A stretch of 64,000 nt of DNA from Thermoleophilia bacterium (lineage in GTDB: Bacteria > Actinomycetota > Thermoleophilia > BMS3ABIN01): NCBI GenBank assembly GCA_020053595.1, contig JAGVMV010000040.1, positions 26,053 through 90,052 on the forward strand, written 5' to 3'. The notes below the pieces were generated by a model that ran no database searches, had not been told where the DNA came from, and saw only the letters and a list, made by a program, of their open reading frames with translations. Made by a program: the position numbers and the translations under genes. Below are positions 59,172-64,000 of the stretch, piece after piece (within the stretch, counting starts at the first letter, position 1; each line of letters begins with the position of its first letter).

Positions 59172-60095
59172 ATGGAGCACGGAGATGTAAATGTCGTCTA
59201 TTCGGTAGAGCACCAGCTACCGTTGGTCATGTACATCGGCCAGTACTTCTTCTTTACCGGACTGAGCGCCGGTTCCTTCGTCATCTCGGTTATCGCCACC
59301 CTGCTGGGACGCAAGGAGTTCAAACCGGTCGGTAAAATAACAGCGCTGCTGGCGCCAGCCCTGCTGATCATCGCACCGCTCAACCTGATTCTCGACCTGG
59401 AGCAGCCGCTTCGTTTCTGGCACCTTTTCCTCTATTACAACTGGGCTTCGCCGATCACCTACGGCTCGTTCCTGCTGACCGCCTATCCGGTCATGGGTAT
59501 CATCTACGCTGTCATGGTTTATACCAACCGGCAGAAGGCGGCAAAAATACTTGGTGTCATGGGTATACCTTTGGCCGTTTCGGTCCATGGTTACACCGGA
59601 TTCATCCTGGCGCTGGCCAAGGCCCGGGCGCTCTGGAACACCGCCGCCATGCCGACCATCTTTCTGGTGTCGGCCATGGTTTCCGGTATCGGTCTGGTGG
59701 TCATTGTCGCGGCGGTGAGATGGAAGTGGTTTGACAAGGAAGCTGACGAGGAGCAGAAAGCGACCGACAAGAAAGTTATCCTCCAGCTGTCGCAGATCAT
59801 GGCCTATGTCATTATGCTGGACCTGTTCCTGATCCTCTCGGATATCCTGGTACTGCTTACCGCCCATGCGGACGCTTTCGAGGCCGGCATGCTCCTTCTG
59901 ACTGGTAACTTCGCTTTTCTGTTCGTTGGAGTCGAGATCATACTGGGTTCGTTTATCCCCATGTTGCTGGTGTTGGGACCAAAGAGCAGAAAGTCCCTGA
60001 CAGCGGCCGTGATTGCATCAATTTTGGTCAACATCGGAGTCTACGCCATGCGTTTTGTGATGGTCATCGGCGGCCAGACGACTCCCCTCAGCTGA
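59172..60095 (+). CDS. NrfD/PsrC-type quinol-oxidising membrane anchor
   Basis: A 307-residue polytopic protein with eight hydrophobic segments (from YIGQYFFFTGLSAGSFVISVIATLL to VIASILVNIGVYAMRFVMVIGG). Early GLSAGSF, LDLEQPLRFWHLFLYYNWASPITYG and the later HGYTGFILA are typical of NrfD/PsrC anchors, which oxidise menaquinol. It is encoded between the Fe-S and molybdopterin subunits, the usual order for CISM respiratory enzymes. The C-terminus ends close to the membrane. Confidence 0.93.
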   Translation: MEHGDVNVVYSVEHQLPLVMYIGQYFFFTGLSAGSFVISVIATLLGRKEFKPVGKITALLAPALLIIAPLNLILDLEQPLRFWHLFLYYNWASPITYGSFLLTAYPVMGIIYAVMVYTNRQKAAKILGVMGIPLAVSVHGYTGFILALAKARALWNTAAMPTIFLVSAMVSGIGLVVIVAAVRWKWFDKEADEEQKATDKKVILQLSQIMAYVIMLDLFLILSDILVLLTAHADAFEAGMLLLTGNFAFLFVGVEIILGSFIPMLLVLGPKSRKSLTAAVIASILVNIGVYAMRFVMVIGGQTTPLS

Positions 60096-60112
60096 TTTCA
60101 AGGAGCCGGAGA

Positions 60113-62449
60113 ATGCGAAACATAACCCGTAGAGATTTCCTCAAACTGGGTGCCGCCAGCACCGCGGTGCTGGCCATCGAGACCCAGTTCGGTCCCATAG
60201 CATCCGCCGCCGAGCGCCTGATCGAAGGTGGCCGGTCCGTGAACCGGACTTCCGGGCTGCCACGGTCGTTCCTGCCCAGCACCTGCACGCAGTGCCCGGC
60301 CGGTTGCGGCAACATGGGCTATATCGAGGAGAGCCGGGTGGTCAAGATCGGCGGTAACACGATGCATCTCAGCAACCAGGGTTCCCTCTGCGCCCGCGGG
60401 CAGGCCGGAATAAACGCTCTTTATGACCCGGACCGGCTGCTCAAGCCGATGCGGCGAAACGGCTTGCGAGGCAAGAACAACTGGGAAATGATCTCATGGG
60501 AAGAAGCCTACGGCGAGGTGGCAAAAATTCTTGCGGCCGCCAAAGCCAATCCTAACGATTTTGTCTTTATGACTGATGATCTTGACCAGGACGCAGTTGG
60601 CCGTCGGTTCACCTATGCCTATGGCTCCCCCAACGCCCTTGGCGGCACGGGATTCTATGACGCCAACAAGCTGGTTGCCACCGAGCTTACCTGGGGCGCC
60701 GCCGGCGACGTGCCGGATGTCTCCAAGAGCAAGTACATACTGGTGTTCGGGGCAAATCCACTGGAGAGTAATCCCCAGTTCGTCGGTCTGGCGCGCCGCT
60801 TGATCAATGGAATTCAACAAAATCAGGCCAAGCTCGTCGTCTTCGATGTCAGGCTTACCAATACTAAAACCCGCGCCAACGAGTCCCATTATGTAAATCC
60901 GGGCACCTACGCCCTGGTGGCGCTTTCGATGGCCAATGTCATCATGCAGGAAGGCCTGTATGACCGCGGCTTCATCGAGCAGTGGACCAATGTGTCGCCG
61001 GCCCAGCTGACCCAGCACCTGGCTCAGTATACGCCGGAGCGGGCCGAGGCCGAGACCGGCGTCAGCGCCCTGGTCATCCGGCGTATTGCTACGGAATTTG
61101 CCAACACGCACCCGGCTACGACGATCAGCGACGCCATGCTTTCCAATTTCGCCAACGGCGTGCAGAACGAGCGCGCGGTGATGTTGCTGAACATCATCAC
61201 CGGCAACATCGACGTCAAAGGCGGCCTTTGCCTGCCTCGCAAGTATGATCTGGCCGAGCCTGCACCGGTTCCACCGGTGCCTGCTCCCAGCGTTCTTACA
61301 AACCCGCCGAACCTGCCATTGGCTTCGCACGGTTCCATCGAGAAAGCGCTGCAGCAGATCAAGGAAGGCAAGCAGAGGGTCAGTGTGCTTATGACCCACG
61401 GCGTCAATCCCGCCTACTCCAGTGCAGACGGCGGGTTGGTGGAAGACATGCTCAGGGACGAGAAAATGATCCCTTACCATATCGCGGTTACGCCCTTTAT
61501 GAACGAGACGGCCCTGATGGCCGACATCATATTGCCGGAAACCACCTTCCTGGAAGACTGGGAAGTGGAAGTCCGGCCCTCGCCGGAACTGGTCCCGTAC
61601 GTGTCATTGCGCCAGGCCGTCGTGCCGCCGATGGAATCCACGGCATCATTCTTTGATATCGCGGCGAAGCTGGCGAACCTGGTCATGGGTGGCATGGAGC
61701 AGTACTTTGCCTTCAAGACGGTAAACGATTATCTCAAGGCGCGAATCGCAAACATTCCCGGACTTGCCCAGGCCGGCGGTCTCGAATACCTAAGGCAGCA
61801 TGGTGTCTGGTACGACCCCAAGACGAGGCCCAACTACGGCGCGTTCATGGCTGGCGGTTTCCGTACGCCCAGCGGCCGCATCGAGGTCTTTTCGCCCCGG
61901 CTTGCCGAGAAGAATTTTTCCGCCCTGCCGAGTTACGAGCCCATCGCCGCTTTCCGCGAGATCAAGGATGACGAGATGGTGCTGACCATATTCGATACAG
62001 CGCTGCAGACCGACGCCAAGACGGCCAACTGTATGTGGCTGGACGAGATTCAGCACGACAATCCGATCTGGATCAATTCGGTTACAGCGGCGCGGCTGGG
62101 TATCCTGCACGGCGATCCGATCAAGCTGCTGCGGAAGGAGAAGTCAGGCGTGGCCAAAGAGCGCTCGATTATTTCCACCGCGTTTGTCACCGAAGGCATT
62201 CATGAAAAGGTAGTGGCCATGGCCAATGGCGTCGGGCACACTGCTTTCGGCCACATCGCCGAAGGGGAGAAAATGACGCTGGATGAAATAGAAGTGCCGG
62301 CGTTGCGGGACGCGAATGTCACTCTGGTCTGGTGGGGTCACAAGGATGGTATCGGTGTTAACGCCAAGCAGATTGTGCCGATTGCTCCCGAACCGATCGG
62401 CGGCGGTCAGGCCTGGGGCGATATGGTCGTCACCATCGCCAAGGTCTAG
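60113..62449 (+). CDS. Tat-exported molybdopterin oxidoreductase catalytic subunit (CISM family)
   Basis: A 778-residue protein. The Tat signal is RNITRRDFLKLGAAST at residues 2-17. The FeS site C58, C61, C65 and C93 (CTQCPAGC, then SLCARG) is intact. Molybdopterin-binding segments include VFGANPLESNPQF near 212 and later MTHGVNPAYS, ILPETTFLEDWE and DALQT-like FDTALQTDAKT. Where PsrA/PhsA-type enzymes carry the metal-ligating Cys (in GSPN...HxSxC), this one reads GSPNALGGTGFYDANK (residues 171-186), with Y182 or D183 in its place. The substrate is therefore unclear: polysulfide, thiosulfate, tetrathionate or arsenate are all conceivable. Confidence 0.9.
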   Translation: MRNITRRDFLKLGAASTAVLAIETQFGPIASAAERLIEGGRSVNRTSGLPRSFLPSTCTQCPAGCGNMGYIEESRVVKIGGNTMHLSNQGSLCARGQAGINALYDPDRLLKPMRRNGLRGKNNWEMISWEEAYGEVAKILAAAKANPNDFVFMTDDLDQDAVGRRFTYAYGSPNALGGTGFYDANKLVATELTWGAAGDVPDVSKSKYILVFGANPLESNPQFVGLARRLINGIQQNQAKLVVFDVRLTNTKTRANESHYVNPGTYALVALSMANVIMQEGLYDRGFIEQWTNVSPAQLTQHLAQYTPERAEAETGVSALVIRRIATEFANTHPATTISDAMLSNFANGVQNERAVMLLNIITGNIDVKGGLCLPRKYDLAEPAPVPPVPAPSVLTNPPNLPLASHGSIEKALQQIKEGKQRVSVLMTHGVNPAYSSADGGLVEDMLRDEKMIPYHIAVTPFMNETALMADIILPETTFLEDWEVEVRPSPELVPYVSLRQAVVPPMESTASFFDIAAKLANLVMGGMEQYFAFKTVNDYLKARIANIPGLAQAGGLEYLRQHGVWYDPKTRPNYGAFMAGGFRTPSGRIEVFSPRLAEKNFSALPSYEPIAAFREIKDDEMVLTIFDTALQTDAKTANCMWLDEIQHDNPIWINSVTAARLGILHGDPIKLLRKEKSGVAKERSIISTAFVTEGIHEKVVAMANGVGHTAFGHIAEGEKMTLDEIEVPALRDANVTLVWWGHKDGIGVNAKQIVPIAPEPIGGGQAWGDMVVTIAKV

Positions 62450-62461
62450 CGGGCGATCGGG

Positions 62462-63124
62462 TTGACGACGGCTCCGCAAGAGGCTGGCGGGCCGGAGCTG
62501 GAGATGGCCCGGGCTCGAGCCGGACTTTATGGGCTCGTATCCCGTGTATTCAGCGACAGGCCGACGCCGGAACTGCTCAAGGGCATGAAGGACCCGGAGA
62601 TGATTGAGGCGCTGGCGTCTTTCGGTGTGGTTTTCGACGAGGCATTTCTCGCCGGGGACGAGGAAGGGCAGGCTGGAGAACTGGCCGTGGAGTACACCAG
62701 GCTGTTTCTGGCGACCGGGCCGCATATCGCGCCTTATGAGTCGGTGTTTGTCAGGGCCTGGAGTGAGGACAAGCCGCAGTTGTGGGGCGAGGCAACGGTG
62801 GCGGTGTCAAAATTTTATAAGGAAGTTGGCCTGGAGCTCAGGCCGGGCCAGACTCCCGATCACCTTGGCCTCGAGCTTGAGGCTATGGCGATAATGGCAG
62901 AGTGTGAAGCTGCCAGACGCGAGGCGGGAGATGCGGAGGGGGCAGCGCTGCTTGAAAGGCAGCAGCGCCGGTTCTGTAAAGAGCACCTGAACATCTGGGT
63001 GCCGGAGATTTGTGAAGCGGTAGAGCGGGAGACGAAAAGCGTTTTTTATCGTGGCATGGCCACGCTGGCGTCAGCCCTGGTGCAGTTGCATTGTGGCGGC
63101 GCGGATAAGATTACCGAACAGTAA
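62462..63124 (+). CDS. TorD/DmsD-family molybdoenzyme chaperone
   Basis: A 220-residue helical cytoplasmic protein. It has the TorD landmarks: EMARARAGLYGLVSRVFSDRPTPELL at the start, EYTRLFLATGPHIAPYESVFV (conserved YxxLF...P.YxS) near 75-95, and TPDHLGLELEAMAIMAECEAARRE near 130. TorD proteins bind the Tat signal and apo-form of the enzyme until molybdopterin is inserted. Starts with TTG 12 nt after the catalytic subunit stop. Confidence 0.92.
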   Translation: MTTAPQEAGGPELEMARARAGLYGLVSRVFSDRPTPELLKGMKDPEMIEALASFGVVFDEAFLAGDEEGQAGELAVEYTRLFLATGPHIAPYESVFVRAWSEDKPQLWGEATVAVSKFYKEVGLELRPGQTPDHLGLELEAMAIMAECEAARREAGDAEGAALLERQQRRFCKEHLNIWVPEICEAVERETKSVFYRGMATLASALVQLHCGGADKITEQ

Positions 63125-63173
63125 GACGGGCAGGCGACAATGCGCTGTGGCGTAAGAGGAGGAAGATAAATAG

Positions 63174-63947
63174 ATGAAGATTCCGAAGCTATCAAAACCA
63201 GTATGGGCTCTGGTCGGTGTGGTAGTGCTGTTTTTGGCCCTGTCGCCCTTTGTGTTGCTTGCCCATTACACAACCACCACTCCGAGGTTCTGTCTGACCT
63301 GTCACGGAACAGGGGAAACCGCCGACGTCGGGCAGCAGTCCAAGGTTCATCCCGATTACGGCGAAGTCGGTTGCATCAGTTGTCACGCCGAAAACGGCGG
63401 GCATTTTGTAACCGATGGTTACCAGACCGGTTTTGAAGCCGAGCCGGACCGGATCAGCGAGAACTGTGTGACCTGCCACGAGGAAATGAAGGAAAAGAAC
63501 GACACGGCAGGCTTTAAAAAGAACGAGAAAAATATCGACATACCGCACAAGACGCACTTTGGTTTCGACGCTGTCTGCGCGGATTGCCACCGGAATATTG
63601 CCCACGACCTGAATATAAACCAGACCAACCGCCCGACGATGGCCTACTGCTTCCAGTGCCATCCGGCCACCGATAAATGTGACAAGTGCCATCCTGGCGG
63701 GCCGCCGGCCGAGAAGACGACTATACCGCCGCCGGCGAAGCGTCCCCAGGTGCCATCCGCCGACGCTTCCAAGGCGACCTATGAGCAGCTTTGCTCAAAG
63801 TGCCATGCGCTTTACCCGGTGACTCTGCACACCAAGGCCGAGTGGAGTGGAGTGGTTGATCGCATGGTGGGATATACCGGCGCCGATATCACCGCCGATG
63901 ACCGGGCGCTCATCCTGTCGTACATCGATTCGGAAGCCAAGTCCTGA
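63174..63947 (+). CDS. heptahaem cytochrome c with N-terminal membrane anchor
   Basis: A 257-residue exported cytochrome. Residues 10-30 (VWALVGVVVLFLALSPFVLLA) form the anchor, then seven CxxCH sites (CLTCH, CISCH, CVTCH, CADCH, CFQCH, CDKCH, CSKCH). The first part resembles NapC/NirT; after a Pro/Lys linker (PPAKRPQVP) the last site, with WSGVVDRMVGYTGADITADDRALILSYIDSEA, resembles a class I mono-haem domain. It ends the operon and could carry electrons from or to the molybdoenzyme. The remaining 53 bases of the window hold nothing recognisable. Confidence 0.93.
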   Translation: MKIPKLSKPVWALVGVVVLFLALSPFVLLAHYTTTTPRFCLTCHGTGETADVGQQSKVHPDYGEVGCISCHAENGGHFVTDGYQTGFEAEPDRISENCVTCHEEMKEKNDTAGFKKNEKNIDIPHKTHFGFDAVCADCHRNIAHDLNINQTNRPTMAYCFQCHPATDKCDKCHPGGPPAEKTTIPPPAKRPQVPSADASKATYEQLCSKCHALYPVTLHTKAEWSGVVDRMVGYTGADITADDRALILSYIDSEAKS

Positions 63948-64000
63948 CCGGCTGAGGGGATGATTGAAGGAAATAGAACGGGGCGCGGCGCCGAAGGCGC

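Overview
The window looks like a chromosomal segment of a deep-branching, probably anaerobic member of the Actinomycetota. This is an inference from gene content and order and was not tested phylogenetically. The supporting signs are the order rplM-rpsI-glmM-glmS-acpS-nnr-alr, the order hpf-secA-prfB-ftsEX-ctpA-rnr-smpB-ssrA, frequent GTG and TTG starts, several genes whose -10 box sits almost on the start codon (leaderless or near-leaderless mRNAs), and two haem-rich cytochromes with a molybdoenzyme. No tRNA, rRNA, CRISPR array, transposase or phage gene was seen.

Layout. 1-1.1 kb: end of a GGDEF/HD-GYP cyclic-di-GMP protein. 1.1-14.7 kb (minus strand): ABC exporter, CCA-adding enzyme, alanine racemase, NAD(P)HX repair, AcpS, GlmS, GlmM, YqeK-like hydrolase, an ornithine-racemase-like protein, and L13-S9 behind a good promoter. 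14.8-22.3 kb (plus): glycosyltransferase-like gene, lipoprotein, phosphomannomutase, phosphoglucose/phosphomannose isomerase, S-adenosylhomocysteinase, methylthioribose-1-phosphate isomerase and a nucleotidyltransferase, linking hexose-phosphate activation with the methyl cycle. 22.3-35 kb: three toxin-antitoxin pairs (VapBC, BrnTA, RelBE types), each behind a promoter carrying an inverted repeat, mixed with ComF, HPF, SecA, two membrane glycosyltransferases, frameshifted prfB, an orphan long-form hisG and several small ORFs. 35-42 kb: GH114-like lipoprotein, phosphatase, split transketolase, FtsE/FtsX, VanZ, cold-shock protein.

42.3-45.3 kb (minus): a sulfur-trafficking block with a YeeE-type transporter plus TusA, and a separate operon of three tiny DsrE/F/H-like proteins, the last only 58 residues long. 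45.7-52 kb: CtpA, RNase R with a repeat-derived insert, SmpB and tmRNA, with an AT-rich lipoprotein gene between smpB and ssrA flanked by short direct repeats.

54.7-56.6 kb: the most unusual locus. A minus-strand operon carries a Cys-rich 82-residue protein, a radical SAM/SPASM maturase with a PqqD-like N-terminus, and a 20-residue peptide ending in a Cys/Ser-rich tail behind a perfect ribosome-binding site. I read this as a candidate minimal RiPP (ribosomally made, modified peptide) system. 56.7-63.9 kb: a respiratory module with a 12-haem NapC-like cytochrome, a tiny membrane protein, a PsrB-like iron-sulfur subunit, an NrfD-type anchor, a Tat-exported molybdopterin subunit apparently lacking the usual Cys ligand, a TorD chaperone and a 7-haem cytochrome. 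It probably passes quinol electrons to an extracytoplasmic acceptor that the sequence does not reveal.
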